From Bdellovibrionales bacterium RIFOXYD12_FULL_39_22 (GTDB lineage: Bacteria > Bdellovibrionota > Bacteriovoracia > Bacteriovoracales > Bacteriovoracaceae), in assembly GCA_001770205.1 (NCBI GenBank), contig MEQL01000039.1:260787-324786 (forward strand): a DNA stretch of 64,000 nucleotides, read 5' to 3'. A program made the translations under genes and the position numbers. Position 1 is the stretch's first letter. The number at the start of each line of letters is the position of its first letter. A model generated the notes under the pieces. The model made no database searches, was not told the origin of the DNA, and worked only from the letters and a program-made list of their open reading frames with translations. Of the stretch, positions 36,101-46,591 are shown one piece after another.

Positions 36101-39100
36101 GGCAAATCAAAACTCAGAGTCAGCAAGGTATCGCCCATGGTGTTTATGCGATCTCCTGGATAAATAGCTCCGGCCGGTACCCACCCCAGGGCATTTGAAT
36201 TTTGTCCCCAACAGCGAATTGCTCCTACCGGGCCCGACAGTACTGCACAGCCATTTGTCTCAGAAGTCGCCACATCTACGGCCGTAAGGCCTGTCCCCAA
36301 ATTGACAGGCAATAAGTTATCTGCCATTTCGAAAGGAGAATCTCCAATAGAAGCATCTGGCCGGCCAGTTCTGCCCTCAGCACTACGTCCCCAACACTTA
36401 ACTTTTCCATCGCTCATCAAAGCACAGGCAAAAGTACTTCCCGCTGTTACTTTAACCGCCACACTTCCGGTGTCATTATCATTAATTTTTCCAATCCCAA
36501 TACTGGTTGGCCCGACCACTGCATTTTGCGAGTTGGCCAGAGAAATAATAATCTTCTCCTCTACTTCTGCAAGCGCATCGTCTATGGTGTTAACTGTCAG
36601 CGTGGCCGCCGTTTCGCCAGCAACAATAGTTGCACTCCCATAAGTGTACACCACGTCGTCACCCAATGCCGCGTTGACCGAAACCACTTTCCAATCGAAG
36701 GTTACATTTTCGCTCCATGCAGCAGAAAGATTAACCGTGAATATTAAATCATCACCCTCATCAACTTGCGGTGAATCGATCGTTAAAAGAGGATAATTAC
36801 TATTTAAGTGAAAAAAGAAATTACCGTTGTCGGCCACTAGTTGAGATAACGTTCCATTGGTGGCAGTAACCGTTGCGTAATAGTCTTTATTGGTGGTAAG
36901 TCCACAATTAGTAAAATTAAAATCCGTCGTGCTCGTACTTATGCTCTCACAGGCCGTTGTTCCATTTTCTGCATTAAAAATTTCGGCAGTATAAGTGGCC
37001 GCATTCAAAGAAGAGGTCCAAAAAAGATGAGGAGTATTCCCACTGTCTAAAAGTGCATCCGCAATCTCATCGCTTCCCCCCTTGACTCCCAAAATTTTAA
37101 ATGAGCCAATTCCATCTGCTGGCAAATTAAAAGAGTAAGGCGTGTTAGTGGCACCTACAGTAGAAATGGAATCCTTTGCCCAAACTGCGGCCTTATACGT
37201 AGTTCCAAAATCCAAAGGACAATTTTCAAAAGAGTAACTAGTTGCATTCAACGGTACAATGGTTTCCGCACAAGCGACTGTAACACCATCATCTTGAAAA
37301 ATAGTAACGGCAAAATAATCTTCGCTAATAGGATTTTGCCAGTTTATCGTCGCCCAATTTCCGCTACTAAGGATGCCATCGGCCGAAGCATCCGCACCGC
37401 CAGTCACTCCTAAGATATTAAATGGTGAAGGCGGTATAGTTTGTATCACCGAAAAAGCATATTGATTGGTAGCTTTGCTATTTTGAGCACTATCTATGGC
37501 CACTACTTGTGCATAATAATTAGTTGCATCTTGCAGCGTACAGTTCATAGCATGAGTAGTAACTCCCACATTTACCATTTCAGCGGCACAAGTAACGGAA
37601 GTACCATCACTAGCAAAAATCTCAACTTGGTAATGATCCGCCCCCGGTGAGTATTGCCAACTAATTTGCGGAATCAACCCATCTGACAATGTTGCATCTA
37701 CTTCGCTATCTTGATCACCAAATATTCCCAGTATGGAAAAATCAGCAGGAGGTGATTGATCTACGGAAAAACGAAAGTTGTTATTGGTAGCGGCCAAAGA
37801 TGCCCCACTACCATCATTGGCAGAAAGCGCAATAGCGTAGACAGTTTCATTGGCCAGCGAACATCCACTGTAAGCGTAATTACTACCTGCTACAGTAATT
37901 GGCCCACAGATCGAGGATAATAAATCTGCCGAAAAAATTTCTAATGTATAGTCAACAGCGCCACTAGCATCACTCCAGGTAATTGTAGGAGTTGAATCGC
38001 TCAGCCATTCATCGGATGAAGCATCATCACTTCCAGAAACCCCAGTTATCAAAAAAGGCCCAAGAGTCGCCACACTTCCCTCTGAAAAAAGTGAGACATA
38101 AGGCAAACTATCTCCCATTTCAAAAGGAGCGTTACCAATATCCTGTCGGTGTTCCAACCCTGCCTGGCCTTGTTGATTTCTTCCCCAGCATTTAACTTTG
38201 CCGTTAGTAAAGGTAGCACAGGCAGCTTGCGTGCCACCATATGTAGCAAGCGGAATAGCTCCCACTCCAAAATCAAGTGGCAAAAGTCCACTCCCCATAC
38301 TGGCCGCTGTTGAGCCAACGCTTGTCACGCTCCCTGCTCCTAATTGGCCATGAGTGTTAATTCCCCAACATTTTATCGCCCCATCATCTATAACAACACA
38401 CATGTGCTGTGAAATTCCCCCGCCACTTAGAAGTGAAGTTATTCGATTTGTTGTGCCTAAATTGATGTCGGGAAGATTATCTCCCATTTCTCCGACACTA
38501 TCTCCCCAATTTGTTGAACCAATTCCCAATCCATTGCGGCCACCATCTCCAACTCCCCAACATTTAACATGGCCATTACTTAGCAGAGTGCAGGTTGCCG
38601 AATTAAAGGCACTCACTTGTATGGGTAATAATCCGCTGGTTCCTAAATTTACTACCGGTAAATTATCTCCCATCTCGCCCGTACTATCACCAAGAGTTAG
38701 GTTATTCTCATACCCAAGCTGGCCGCCAGCACCTCGCCCCCAACATTTCATGGATTGGTCATCCAAAATCGCACAACCGTGATTGGTTCCCAGGGTAAAG
38801 CTTACCACTTTCTTATCTGTGCCCAAATCAATGCGCGCCAAGGAATCACCCATCTCTCCGCTTGCATCGCCAATCGTAGCAGAGTTGCCGATACCTAAAA
38901 TGCCATATTCATTATATCCCCAGCATTTAACCGACTGGTCAGTCAAAAGTGCACAGGTAGTATTGACGGTGGCATTAAGATTTAGCGCTGATTTGTTTGT
39001 TCCCAGATTTACAAAGAGCAAATTATCTCCCATCTGATCTGCCTGATATGGAATCTCATTTGTGTGTCCTAATCCTAATTGGCCGCGAGAATTATATCCC

Positions 39101-42100
39101 CAACATTTAACTCTACCGTCGTTAAATAGCGCGCAGGTATGAGACTCTCCGGCCACCAAATCTACTGCCACTAATCCCGTTCCTAGATCGACATAAGGTA
39201 AATTATCTCCCATTTCTCCCACATCATCTCCAACATACATATCACCTTGGCCCAAGCGTCCCCGAGCTGCCGCGCCCCAACATTTTAGTTGCCCACTATT
39301 ATCCACCACGCAATTAGTGCGCCCAAATCCATTCGCACTACCTAATAGACTGACGGAAGCGGCCGTGCCGATATTTACAAAGGGGAGAGAATTTCCCATC
39401 TCTCCGGCCAGGTCAGCACGATCATCTCGATCTTCGTACCCTAGTTGGCCGGCCTCGTTACGCCCCCAGCACTTCAAAGAGTCATTCGTTAAAACCGCAC
39501 AAACACTCTCTCCGATAGCTGCAATATCTTTTACCGTATCTATATCTCCCAGATCAACGGCCGCTAAAACATCTCCCATTTCTCCCGGGCCATCACCGAC
39601 ACTATTTGCTGTGTAATAACCTAACGCCCCATAAGAAAAGCGCCCCCAACATTTGAGCATGTCATCATTTAAGATGGCACAAGTTGAATGGATGGTTGTC
39701 GATATTTTTTTTACCGTTTTGCCAGCGCCTAAATCAAGAAAGGGAAGCGCCGCTCCCATCTCTCCGGCCACGTCTCCCAAATCGTTGGTATTACCGGTTC
39801 CTAATTTCCCGTAATCCCCTTGCCCCCAACACTTAACTCGCCCATCGGCCATGATCACGCAAGCATGAGCGGCCCCAGTAAAAATCAACGAAGCAGAGGC
39901 CACCGTTCCTAAATCCAAAGATGAAAGATAATCCCCCATCTCCCCAACACTGTCCCCAATATTAGTGGAGGCCTCGCTGCCAAGACGGCCATCGGCTCCA
40001 CTGCCCCAGCACTTAACACCCCCATCATTTAAAACAGCACAGGTAAAACTTCCTCCAGCAGATATATCGGTAGCAGTTTTTCCAGTGCCAAGATTTACAA
40101 ACGGCAAGTTACTTCCCATCGTGATGGCCGTGTACCTACTTGTGGTGTTTCCATAACCAAGCTGGCCCGAACTGTTTAACCCAAAACATTTGACTTTCCC
40201 GTCAGTAAAAAGAACACAGCTATGCTCCGATCCAACACTTAGTTTTTTGATACTCTGACTATATCCTAAATCTATCAGTGGCAAATTATCGCCCATTTCT
40301 CCGGCACTATCGCCCAGGGATTGATCATCAGAAAAACCGTTATCATACCCGAGGACACCATTGATGCCATCTCCCCAGCACTTGATGCGATCAACCAGTC
40401 CATTATTGAGTAAAGCACAATTGTGGTGTGATCCTCCCCCTATCGCTCTAATCGTCCAGGAAGATCCCAAGCTAACAGTTGGCAAATTATCTCCCATCTC
40501 CCCTGTCTGATCTCCTCTGTTTTTTCCTACAATTCCCAAGCGGCCATTTTCAGTATATCCCCAACATTTTACCTTGCCGGTAGAGAGTAGAGCGCAGGTA
40601 TGCTCTGCGCCAATTGCCATCTTGCTCACTGCTAGACCCGATGCAAAATCGTTATCCTGAATAGTGGCCTTACCAACCACGCTGCCACTTATGGCCACGT
40701 GATCCGTGCTAGTAAACGCTACGCTAAAAAACTCTGCTAATTCAGGAAGATTATCTTCTAATGTTTGTACCGCAAAATTAGCAGCGGTCTCTCCCGGTGC
40801 AAGTACGATAGTTCCTTTTTCACCTATAAAATCACTTTCGGCCATTGCAGAAATACCTGCCGCACTCCAATTTAGAGTAACACTTTCATCCAGACACGCC
40901 TGACTAAGCGCTAATGAAAAAACGGCCTTCGAACCTTCACTGATTACCGCATCGCTAACCACCACAGAAGGCAAGTCATTCTCCAAAATAGTTGCGGTAG
41001 CACTGGCGCTTGATCCAATCGTCGTGATGTTAGTAAAATTAGATATGGTGGCCGAAAAATTTTCGTGGGGCTCACACCAGACAATATCGTTCAGCGAGGA
41101 TACTACAAAGGCCGTTGTACTGGCGGAGGAAGGGATGGTTATTCGATCAAAAACAGGAATGGTATAATCAACTCCCGCTGTGGAGGTTGCAGCATCTACT
41201 TGCCAGTCAAAGGAGGTATCATTTTCACTTAGATTGGAGAGAGTGGCAGTAAACGTAAATACCGATCCTTCTGTTTTTCTATTGGCCGGAAGCGTTAGCG
41301 AAATTGTCGGAGCAGCATCATCGTCAAGAATTGTTCCATAGGCCAGACTATTTACCAGGATTGCGCCAGCAGGGGAAAAAAGTGATAAGGAAAAATCTTG
41401 TTCTGCCGGCTCATCATAGGTATCGTTTATCAGCGAAACGGCCATCTCTTTCGTAGTCTCTCCGGCCAAAAAGGTTAGCGCGGTGTTGCTTGCCATGTAG
41501 TCAGCAAAAATTCCCGTGGCGCTGGCCGATCCATTCAGAGTTTGCCAATTAACGGTAACATCCCACTCTGTGGCAACTTCTAGTGAAAGCGGAAAAATTA
41601 TATTTCCACTTAAAACATTTTCGGCCTCTGATTGTGCAGTATCCGTAATGGTAATCTTTGGCAAAATTCTAAATTGATACGGATCGTTGCTGGCCGCAGT
41701 ATCTGTCACTCCAGCGTTTTTTGCCATCACATGGGCCCTGTATATTTTTCCGGTCAAAAGCGAACAACTGCTAAGAGCAAAAAAAGTTGTGCTGGCCGCC
41801 AAATCAGAAAAAGCGCAAATAGTAACATCCGCGGCCGTAGTTATGCTGACATCATAGTTGTCTTGATAATTGCTGGCCGACCAATGTAAAACTATCGCGG
41901 AACCATCCGTCAGATCTGCCAAGGCAAAAACATTGCTTTGACTAGTTAATCCTTCAATCAAAAAAGCGGATGGTGGAATCGGAGTCGGCGTTGGAGTCGG
42001 AGTTGGAGTTGGAGTTGGAGTCGGAGTTGGAGTCGGAGTTGGAGTTGGAGTTGGAGTCGGAGTTGGAGTCGGCGTTGGAGTCGGAGTTGGAGTTGGAGTT

Positions 42101-42420
42101 GGAGTTGGAGTTGGAGTCGGAGTTGGAGTCGGAGTTGGAGTCGGAGTTGGAGTCGGAGTTGGAGTCGGAGTTGGAGTCGCTAATGATTCTGGCGTGGCCG
42201 TTGCCGTAGCTACCGGAGTAGGAGTAGGTGTTGCGGTGGGAGCATACGTACTTGTCGCCGTGGCCACGGCAGTAGCTCGCACACGAGGTACCGATGTTAC
42301 CGACTCCGATGACTCAATCTCACTATCCCCGCAGGAGTTAAAAAGTAGCCCTGCCAAAAGCAACTTGCCGACTACGCCGGCGATGGCCCAAAAAGATGGT
42401 AGAAAAGATAGCGTCTGCAT
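33142..42420 (-). CDS. giant RCC1-repeat / Calx-beta / GLUG surface lipoprotein
   Basis: This 3092-residue protein begins with a lipoprotein-type signal, [15 protein letters not shown] (Cys about 30), then a Pro-Thr stalk of 30-odd dipeptides. A fibronectin-like domain and several Calx-beta domains follow (for example [21 protein letters not shown] and [12 protein letters not shown]). About 28 RCC1-type blades come in three blocks of 14, 4 and 10. Each blade contains CALL...VKCWGxNxxGQLGxG and usually a GDxxGEMGDNL tail, giving two cysteines per blade. Between blocks 1 and 2 are four fibronectin-like repeats (each with ILG...GGSD) and another Calx-beta; between blocks 2 and 3 is a GLUG-type segment ([40 protein letters not shown]). 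Beta-propeller and adhesin modules on a stalk suggest an outer-surface adhesin or ligand-binding protein. Function is not known. Confidence 0.85.
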   Translation of the reverse strand: MQTLSFLPSFWAIAGVVGKLLLAGLLFNSCGDSEIESSESVTSVPRVRATAVATATSTYAPTATPTPTPVATATATPESLATPTPTPTPTPTPTPTPTPTPTPTPTPTPTPTPTPTPTPTPTPTPTPTPTPTPTPTPTPTPTPTPTPIPPSAFLIEGLTSQSNVFALADLTDGSAIVLHWSASNYQDNYDVSITTAADVTICAFSDLAASTTFFALSSCSLLTGKIYRAHVMAKNAGVTDTAASNDPYQFRILPKITITDTAQSEAENVLSGNIIFPLSLEVATEWDVTVNWQTLNGSASATGIFADYMASNTALTFLAGETTKEMAVSLINDTYDEPAEQDFSLSLFSPAGAILVNSLAYGTILDDDAAPTISLTLPANRKTEGSVFTFTATLSNLSENDTSFDWQVDAATSTAGVDYTIPVFDRITIPSSASTTAFVVSSLNDIVWCEPHENFSATISNFTNITTIGSSASATATILENDLPSVVVSDAVISEGSKAVFSLALSQACLDESVTLNWSAAGISAMAESDFIGEKGTIVLAPGETAANFAVQTLEDNLPELAEFFSVAFTSTDHVAISGSVVGKATIQDNDFASGLAVSKMAIGAEHTCALLSTGKVKCWGYTENGRLGIVGKNRGDQTGEMGDNLPTVSLGSSWTIRAIGGGSHHNCALLNNGLVDRIKCWGDGINGVLGYDNGFSDDQSLGDSAGEMGDNLPLIDLGYSQSIKKLSVGSEHSCVLFTDGKVKCFGLNSSGQLGYGNTTSRYTAITMGSNLPFVNLGTGKTATDISAGGSFTCAVLNDGGVKCWGSGADGRLGSEASTNIGDSVGEMGDYLSSLDLGTVASASLIFTGAAHACVIMADGRVKCWGQGDYGKLGTGNTNDLGDVAGEMGAALPFLDLGAGKTVKKISTTIHSTCAILNDDMLKCWGRFSYGALGYYTANSVGDGPGEMGDVLAAVDLGDIDTVKDIAAIGESVCAVLTNDSLKCWGRNEAGQLGYEDRDDRADLAGEMGNSLPFVNIGTAASVSLLGSANGFGRTNCVVDNSGQLKCWGAAARGRLGQGDMYVGDDVGEMGDNLPYVDLGTGLVAVDLVAGESHTCALFNDGRVKCWGYNSRGQLGLGHTNEIPYQADQMGDNLLFVNLGTNKSALNLNATVNTTCALLTDQSVKCWGYNEYGILGIGNSATIGDASGEMGDSLARIDLGTDKKVVSFTLGTNHGCAILDDQSMKCWGRGAGGQLGYENNLTLGDSTGEMGDNLPVVNLGTSGLLPIQVSAFNSATCTLLSNGHVKCWGVGDGGRNGLGIGSTNWGDSVGEMGDNLPDINLGTTNRITSLLSGGGISQHMCVVIDDGAIKCWGINTHGQLGAGSVTSVGSTAASMGSGLLPLDFGVGAIPLATYGGTQAACATFTNGKVKCWGRNQQGQAGLEHRQDIGNAPFEMGDSLPYVSLFSEGSVATLGPFLITGVSGSDDASSDEWLSDSTPTITWSDASGAVDYTLEIFSADLLSSICGPITVAGSNYAYSGCSLANETVYAIALSANDGSGASLAATNNNFRFSVDQSPPADFSILGIFGDQDSEVDATLSDGLIPQISWQYSPGADHYQVEIFASDGTSVTCAAEMVNVGVTTHAMNCTLQDATNYYAQVVAIDSAQNSKATNQYAFSVIQTIPPSPFNILGVTGGADASADGILSSGNWATINWQNPISEDYFAVTIFQDDGVTVACAETIVPLNATSYSFENCPLDFGTTYKAAVWAKDSISTVGATNTPYSFNLPADGIGSFKILGVKGGSDEIADALLDSGNTPHLFWTSSLNAATYTAEIFNAENGTTACESISTSTTDFNFTNCGLTTNKDYYATVTATNGTLSQLVADNGNFFFHLNSNYPLLTIDSPQVDEGDDLIFTVNLSAAWSENVTFDWKVVSVNAALGDDVVYTYGSATIVAGETAATLTVNTIDDALAEVEEKIIISLANSQNAVVGPTSIGIGKINDNDTGSVAVKVTAGSTFACALMSDGKVKCWGRSAEGRTGRPDASIGDSPFEMADNLLPVNLGTGLTAVDVATSETNGCAVLSGPVGAIRCWGQNSNALGWVPAGAIYPGDRINTMGDTLLTLSFDLPIKEIFGGDDHFCVLLSNDKIRCWGSNPSGQLGYGDITSRMVSVALVDIDLGTNETVEKVAVGQAHTCALLQSGQIKCWGSNSNGQLGLGLDGTARIGDGPGEMGDALATVNLGSALGYAEDEARGISIEESQMEIIFSGAGWDFDTIWSISEGSTHPLLQTTPDGSLCAGASLYDEVGGGSDVDPYLICNADQLLDIAANGCNATFNMACTDNFRLEADIDLSGVAMAPIGSPNNPFQGIFDGNGKYLSNLTINLEENYNGLFGFVGQYGEISRLGIIDVAIASTKKFSGGIAAVNYGLISNVFVEGEIDGDIYVGGIVGSNFGTIENAYFEGLVGGFATQNGIVGGSDHDVSSLISTFWNAETTEILDEAPLLAVDISAGASFTCAILNNGKVKCWGYNNQYGGNLGQGITTASVGTAAWQMGDALLYTNLGSGMAAQKIDSGIVHSCAHLINGQMKCWGTNSYGQLGLGDTSLRGTTPLHMGENLSMLDFSVDVNSNPLLVKDFSSTGQHNCAILDNDSYRCWGDNRYGQLGQENVINYGSFSNQMGDNLLPLDLGAGVTILKFASGNEGNHSCALLSDGAVKCWGRNDYGQLGSDGRFSGIGDNAGEMGLSLPVVDLGDGVLAKEISAGGDFACAITNENEIKCWGNNAYGRLGIGNETDVGDQYGEMGDSMFAVQLPLELNPIKLALGVDHACALFDNFSAKCWGLNTFGRLGVGHTNAVGDSAADIAAGIASINVGSDRFIIDISAGNQHGCALLDNYKIKCWGAGLYGQLGTGSTATIGDGINEMGDYLRYVNLPNDRFVAVSAGFSMSCGITDLQAIKCWGINSYSQLALGNNATSTIIGDQASEMASIVPIYLGVDAKTEALTNSKSGYFSCAKYSEAGERYAKCWGQGALGRLGQGNQVDYGRYATDMPNLLPISFGGGRHPKQVEAGATSSCAVLDNVSIKCWGYGIYGQLGYENETTRGDEVNEMGDNLPAVSY
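41983..42180 (-). repeat. 33-unit hexanucleotide repeat encoding a Pro-Thr stalk
   Basis: The plus strand reads AGTTGG or AGTCGG for 33 consecutive 6-bp units (one unit CGTTGG-type variants excepted; the last is AGTCGC). On the coding strand this gives (Pro-Thr)n between the lipidated N-terminus and the first beta domain. Copy-number change by slippage would lengthen or shorten the stalk in steps of two residues without a frameshift. The mixture of C and T at the third base of each unit shows it is not a fresh perfect expansion. Confidence 0.92.
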
Positions 42421-42668
42421 GTAATAATATTATCGTGCTTTGAGATAAATTTACTTAGCTTTTTTGTTTAAATTTTCTTCTAAAAAAATTGCTGCCAAAA
42501 CAACTAGTTATCTGTCATAGACCGTCCCATTTCTTTACCCTCAAAAGGCTCCCTCTGAATATTTTTGAAAAAGTGCCTTGCCTGGTTGGCAGTGGCGCTT
42601 CTTGTTTTGATTAAATTTCTAACAAAAAAAGTGACGGAGCTTTAAAACCCTTGTATTTTTACTCTGTT
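42421..42668. other. divergent intergenic region with imperfect hairpin
   Basis: This lies between the giant surface-protein gene and hutI. A GC-rich imperfect inverted repeat around 42571-42600 (AAGTGCC ... TGGCGCTT) could form a hairpin. I cannot match it to a known riboswitch. No gene is visible. Confidence 0.3.
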
Positions 42669-43883
42669 ATGCTCAATATTTATCAAAATTTCACCCAAGC
42701 AGTAACCCTCCAGAACGCGTTAATAAAAGATGGCCGCCATCTTTTACCTTCAGACCTCTCCATCATCAAAAATGCGGCGATTGTTTTTGATGATAATAAT
42801 ATTTTATGGGTTGGAGAAAGCAGTAAAATTCCATCTCAATACAGCAATTCTCCTACGCAAAATTTTTCAGGAAAAATAATTCTTCCCGAAATAATAGATT
42901 GCCACACCCACCTAGTTTTTGGAGGCGATCGCGCTAACGAATATACCATGCGCTTAAATGGTGCCAGCTACGAAGAAATTGCTAATGCTGGCGGCGGCAT
43001 CGTCAACACCATGAAGCAAACTCGCCTTATGTCTCGGCAAAAACTTTTTGAAATGGCCTGCACTCGAGTGAACACTTTGGCCAGTTATGGAGTGGGAACG
43101 ATCGAAATCAAGTCTGGCTACGGCCTTAATTTTGAAAAAGAGTATGAATTATCCATGATCATTCATGAACTCAAGCAAAAATTTAAAGGGAAACTTCAAA
43201 TTATTAACACCTTTATGGCCGCCCACGCAATCCCAAAAGAATTCTCTTGCTCTTCTGAATATATCAGCAACGTTGTTCTTCCGCTGTTGTCTAAGCTTGC
43301 TCCAGAAAAAATTCTTGATGCCGTCGATATTTTTCATGAAAAAAATTATTTTTCCACCGAAGATGTTCTGGCCTTATTTAAGTTAGCACAACAACTTAAC
43401 ATCCCTTGTAAAATGCATGTCGATGAATTTTACGATAACAAAGGGGCAGTACTGGCGGTGCAGTCCAACGCCATAAGTTGTGATCATCTCCTAATGACAG
43501 GAGACGATGGCGTTGCAGCATTAGCAAGATCCTCGACAGTGGCCTGCCTACTCCCTGGTACAGGTTTTTTCTTAGGCAAACCGCAGGCCCCGGCCCGTAA
43601 ATTTTTAGATGCGGGAGTTCGCGTTGCTATTGGTTCTGACTACAATCCCGGCTCTTGTCACTGCGATAATGTTTTATTAATTGCATCTCTGGCCGCTCCT
43701 CAATACAAAATGAATCAGGCAGAACTTTTTGCGGCAATAACGCTAAATGCCGCTCATGCCCTCGGAATAAAAAATCAGGGTGCGCTAGTACCCGGACTAC
43801 GGCCCCGTTTTTCTATTTTCAACACTACTCAATTGGACAATCTAACTTACCACTGGGGAAAAAATTTCTTTGAGTGCCATTAA
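42669..43883 (+). CDS. hutI: imidazolonepropionase
   Basis: This amidohydrolase of about 404 residues has the HutI signatures: metal-binding DCHTHLVFGGDRANEY, the GASYEEIANAGGGI loop, IEIKSGYGL, FMAAHAIP, MHVDEFYDN, the LLPGTGFFLGKP motif and the metal Asp in AIGSDYNPGS. It opens the ring of imidazolonepropionate to give formiminoglutamate in histidine breakdown. I prefer ATG 42669 because family members start just before the YxNF segment. A TTG at 42651 with GGAG upstream is the alternative. No other hut gene is adjacent, so the pathway would be scattered. It overlaps the next gene by 14 nt. Confidence 0.92.
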   Translation: MLNIYQNFTQAVTLQNALIKDGRHLLPSDLSIIKNAAIVFDDNNILWVGESSKIPSQYSNSPTQNFSGKIILPEIIDCHTHLVFGGDRANEYTMRLNGASYEEIANAGGGIVNTMKQTRLMSRQKLFEMACTRVNTLASYGVGTIEIKSGYGLNFEKEYELSMIIHELKQKFKGKLQIINTFMAAHAIPKEFSCSSEYISNVVLPLLSKLAPEKILDAVDIFHEKNYFSTEDVLALFKLAQQLNIPCKMHVDEFYDNKGAVLAVQSNAISCDHLLMTGDDGVAALARSSTVACLLPGTGFFLGKPQAPARKFLDAGVRVAIGSDYNPGSCHCDNVLLIASLAAPQYKMNQAELFAAITLNAAHALGIKNQGALVPGLRPRFSIFNTTQLDNLTYHWGKNFFECH

Positions 43884-44799
43884 AAAAATATTCCTCTACT
43901 TTTTTCTCCTATTCTATGTTGCTGGCGCATTTGCCGCCCCCGAAGATTTAGAACCTCACATCTACTATGCCGAAGATGGAGATAATATCGTTACTATTAT
44001 CAACAAGTTTTTCCCAGATGATGCCCTCTCCACAGAATTTCATCTGCGAGATCTTGTCGAAAAAATCAAGCGCTGGAATCCCAAAGTTCAGGACTGGAAA
44101 CATCTTAGATATGGCGAAGAAATTTTTGTCGGTTATATCAATACCCGGCCTTTCTTAGAAATTGGCCTATATATGCAGGCAAAATATATCAATTTTACTG
44201 CCCAATTAACTAGCAGTAAAAAATTTGATTTTTCCTACGCCCGCAACGCGTTTTATCTAACGTTATTACTAAATACTCGCACCCCTCTTTCGTTTATTTT
44301 AGAATCTTCCATGCATATGCAATCCACGGCCTATGCGAAAGAAATTTCCTATGATTTTCCCTCAACTTTAACCTACGGGGGAGGACTGCGCTGGAAATTG
44401 GCCACCGAACACTCCTTATTTTTTGATTTTCTTATTTCTAAGGAACGAGAGAACTATCTTGATGTTAATAAGTCTCTGAATTATTCAGACAGTGCAGCAC
44501 TGGCAAATTTAAAAATTGTTACTGTTGATTTTATTAACCTTGTTGGAAGAATTAATTATCGCGCCAAAGAGGCCATAACTTCTTATCATCTTATTTTTAA
44601 AAAAAGCGGCTGGGGAAATGCTCTTTTTAGTAATGCTAATTATCGCGAAGATTCCTCCCTTTTTTCCTATTCCCTGCAACCACAATTTCATGTTACCCGT
44701 TCAATGTTTGTTGCTTTAGAATACGAAGCAGTTTCTTTGACAGGAACAATGCAAAACAGTAGCGTAAACTACTCTCTCTTTTTTGGTTTTGCTTTTTAG
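43870..44799 (+). CDS. exported protein with LysM-like N-terminus and beta-barrel C-terminus
   Basis: This 309-residue protein uses a TTG start overlapping the end of hutI. A signal peptide (KIFLYFFLLFYVAGAFA) is followed by a LysM-like segment, YYAEDGDNIVTIINKFFP...RWNPKVQDWKHLRYGEEIFV (about residues 32-90). The rest is an alternating aromatic/polar barrel-like region ending in SLFFGFAF with terminal Phe. LysM-like domains bind peptidoglycan, so the protein may link wall and outer membrane. I recognise no exact family. The coupling to hutI looks positional, not functional. Confidence 0.6.
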   Translation: MSAIKKIFLYFFLLFYVAGAFAAPEDLEPHIYYAEDGDNIVTIINKFFPDDALSTEFHLRDLVEKIKRWNPKVQDWKHLRYGEEIFVGYINTRPFLEIGLYMQAKYINFTAQLTSSKKFDFSYARNAFYLTLLLNTRTPLSFILESSMHMQSTAYAKEISYDFPSTLTYGGGLRWKLATEHSLFFDFLISKERENYLDVNKSLNYSDSAALANLKIVTVDFINLVGRINYRAKEAITSYHLIFKKSGWGNALFSNANYREDSSLFSYSLQPQFHVTRSMFVALEYEAVSLTGTMQNSSVNYSLFFGFAF

Positions 44800-44840
44800 T
44801 ATTTATTCGCTGATACTATCTAACAAATTAACTCAACTGG

Positions 44841-44850
44841 CCCTATAGGG
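44841..44850. promoter_or_regulatory. 10-bp perfect palindrome upstream of ferritin-VIT gene
   Basis: CCCTATAGGG lies 26 nt before the ATG of the ferritin-VIT fusion. Homologues (MbfA) are iron-regulated in alphaproteobacteria, so a metal-responsive operator is conceivable, but the sequence matches no Fur or Irr consensus I can name. Confidence 0.25.
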
Positions 44851-44875
44851 GCAAGCTAATCGGAGAATAATCGAC

Positions 44876-45739
44876 ATGAATGATCTATTAATCCAAGCAA
44901 TGAAAAATGAAATAACGGAACATCACATTTATAAAAAACTAGCGACTACCGTCAAAGATAGCGGCAACAAGACGACTTTGGAAAAAATCGCTAGTGATGA
45001 ATATAAGCATTATTCGCTCTTAAAAAAGCAACTGGGAATTGATGTAACTCCATCCTCCTTTAGAATTTTTAAATACTATTGGATTGCAAAAATTTTTGGC
45101 CTAACTTTCGGAGTTAAACTAATGGAGCGCGGAGAAGCTATGGCCGCCATTAATTACAAACATCTCACTGCAGAATTTGACTACCTCCGCGTTCTAGCGG
45201 AAGACGAAGAGATACATGAGAAAATGCTAATCAACATGATAAGCGAAGATAGATTAAAATATGTCAGCTCTGTTGTTTTGGGACTAAGTGATGCATTAGT
45301 AGAGTTAACTGGGGCCCTGGCAGGTTTTACGCTTGCGCTGCAAAATACCAGGCTCATTGCTACCGTTGGCCTCATCACCGGTATCTCGGCTTCTCTTTCT
45401 ATGGCCAGCTCAGAATATATGTCCAGTAAACATGAAGAGGGCGAGGCGGATGGGAAAGATCCTATTAAGTCAGCGGTATACACTGGTTCTGCTTATGTAA
45501 TCGTTGTGTTTCTACTAATCCTGCCTTTTTTGCTTATGTCCAAAGCGATTTTAGCACTGGCAATCTCTCTTTCAACAGCAGTGGCGGTAATTTTTGGTTT
45601 CACCTACTATGTGTCCGTGGCCCAAGACAAACCACTTTGGCCACAATTTTTTGAAATGGCAGGAGTAAGCTTAGTAGTCTCTTTTTTCTCCTTCTTCTTA
45701 GGTTATTTAATTCGCCATTTTTTTGGAATTGATGTTTAG
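44876..45739 (+). CDS. ferritin-like / VIT1 membrane fusion protein (MbfA-like iron exporter)
   Basis: Residues 1-140 are a rubrerythrin-type four-helix ferritin-like domain, with paired carboxylate/His motifs NEITEHHIYKKL, SDEYKHYSLL and LAEDEEIHEKML. Residues 150-287 are a VIT1/CCC1 transporter domain with about five membrane helices: VVLGLSDALVELTGALAGFTLAL, GLITGISASLSMASSEYMSSK, and three more. This fusion is known from MbfA-type proteins, which export iron and protect against iron and peroxide stress. CGGAG lies about 10 nt before the ATG. It is a single gene with its own upstream region. Confidence 0.85.
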   Translation: MNDLLIQAMKNEITEHHIYKKLATTVKDSGNKTTLEKIASDEYKHYSLLKKQLGIDVTPSSFRIFKYYWIAKIFGLTFGVKLMERGEAMAAINYKHLTAEFDYLRVLAEDEEIHEKMLINMISEDRLKYVSSVVLGLSDALVELTGALAGFTLALQNTRLIATVGLITGISASLSMASSEYMSSKHEEGEADGKDPIKSAVYTGSAYVIVVFLLILPFLLMSKAILALAISLSTAVAVIFGFTYYVSVAQDKPLWPQFFEMAGVSLVVSFFSFFLGYLIRHFFGIDV

Positions 45740-45756
45740 TTTAGCAACAATCGTTG

Positions 45757-46299
45757 TCATAGCGATTCAACAAATTCTTCGGCCAAAAAATCTGACTCCC
45801 CCTGTTTGGCAACCACCAGCTTTTTATTTTTGAAATGGATAAAATAGGGAATGGCCGAAACTGAAAATTTTTCATATATACTTCCATCTGCATCCATCAC
45901 CACTGGAAAATTTATTCCCAATTCATCAATGGCCTTGCGCACGGCCAAAAAATTTTCTTTTTCATCTCCATTTATTCCAATAATTGTCAATTTATCTAAT
46001 GGCATCTGTTTGGCCAATTTGATCAAATCAGGCAGCTCTTGCATACAAGGAGTACACCAGGTGGCCCAAAAAATTAAAAGTAGAGAGCTGCTTTTAATTT
46101 TTTGTAGTTCAATGGTTGCACTATTGATGGGATGGAGAATTGTTGATTGAAAAAGTTGACCAGAGGAGGGAGGCATAACCATTTGTTGGTTATAACTTGA
46201 TTGATTTTTTCTTTCACTGGCCAACTCAAATACAATTTGCGCCGCAAGAAATCCAAAAAATGCCAATAACAAAATTACGATTAGAAAATATTTTCTCAC
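45757..46299 (-). CDS. TlpA-like membrane-anchored thioredoxin
   Basis: This 180-residue protein has an N-terminal membrane anchor or signal (FLIVILLLAFFGFLAAQIVF) and a thioredoxin fold with active site FWATWCTPCMQELPDL (CTPC) and the cis-Pro region VSAIPYFIHF. It probably acts on the periplasmic side of the inner membrane as a reductase, for example for cytochrome c maturation or other exported thiols. The start is GTG with AAAGGTAA upstream. It is convergent with the ferritin-VIT gene. Confidence 0.85.
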   Translation of the reverse strand: MRKYFLIVILLLAFFGFLAAQIVFELASERKNQSSYNQQMVMPPSSGQLFQSTILHPINSATIELQKIKSSSLLLIFWATWCTPCMQELPDLIKLAKQMPLDKLTIIGINGDEKENFLAVRKAIDELGINFPVVMDADGSIYEKFSVSAIPYFIHFKNKKLVVAKQGESDFLAEEFVESL

Positions 46300-46358
46300 T
46301 TACCTTTTTCCCCTTTAGAGATACAATTATATTATTATTTTTCTAGGAGAAAGAATAG

Positions 46359-46586
46359 GTGCAAAGAAAGCTTACTCTTACCGCGCGTCATAGACCTAAG
46401 ACTTCAAAAGATAGTGGCCAAACACTGATAGAATTTATTCTATTGTTGGCCGTTTTAGTTTCCCTTTCTTTTGGGTTATTGAAGGGATTCAACAACACAA
46501 CGGCCACTCGCTGGCAGGCCATTATTGCCATGATAACATCCACCGATTTAGATAGGCCAGTGCGGCCGGCATTGCGAGGAGAATAG
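46359..46586 (+). CDS. small prepilin-like (TadE/Flp-type N-terminus) membrane protein
   Basis: This 75-residue protein has a GTG start and GGAGAAAG about 8 nt upstream. It has a basic leader followed by G/QTLIEFILLLAVLVSLSFG, which resembles a type IV prepilin cleavage site with Glu at +5 and one hydrophobic helix, then a short hydrophilic tail. It is 5 nt upstream of glpK and probably in the same message. Whether it is assembled into a pilus or is an orphan is unknown. No pilus gene is nearby. Confidence 0.6.
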   Translation: MQRKLTLTARHRPKTSKDSGQTLIEFILLLAVLVSLSFGLLKGFNNTTATRWQAIIAMITSTDLDRPVRPALRGE

Positions 46587-46591
46587 TTTTT

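Noticed and set aside
41970-42209. Plus-strand frame of Glu-Leu/Glu-Ser repeats
   Set aside because: It is the antisense reading of the Pro-Thr hexanucleotide tract inside the giant lipoprotein gene.
33142-42420. CRISPR-like repeat array suggested by regular spacing of near-identical DNA words
   Set aside because: The periodicity of about 200 bp comes from coding RCC1 blades (KCWG, GEMGD) in one open frame; there are no 25-40 bp repeats with unique spacers.
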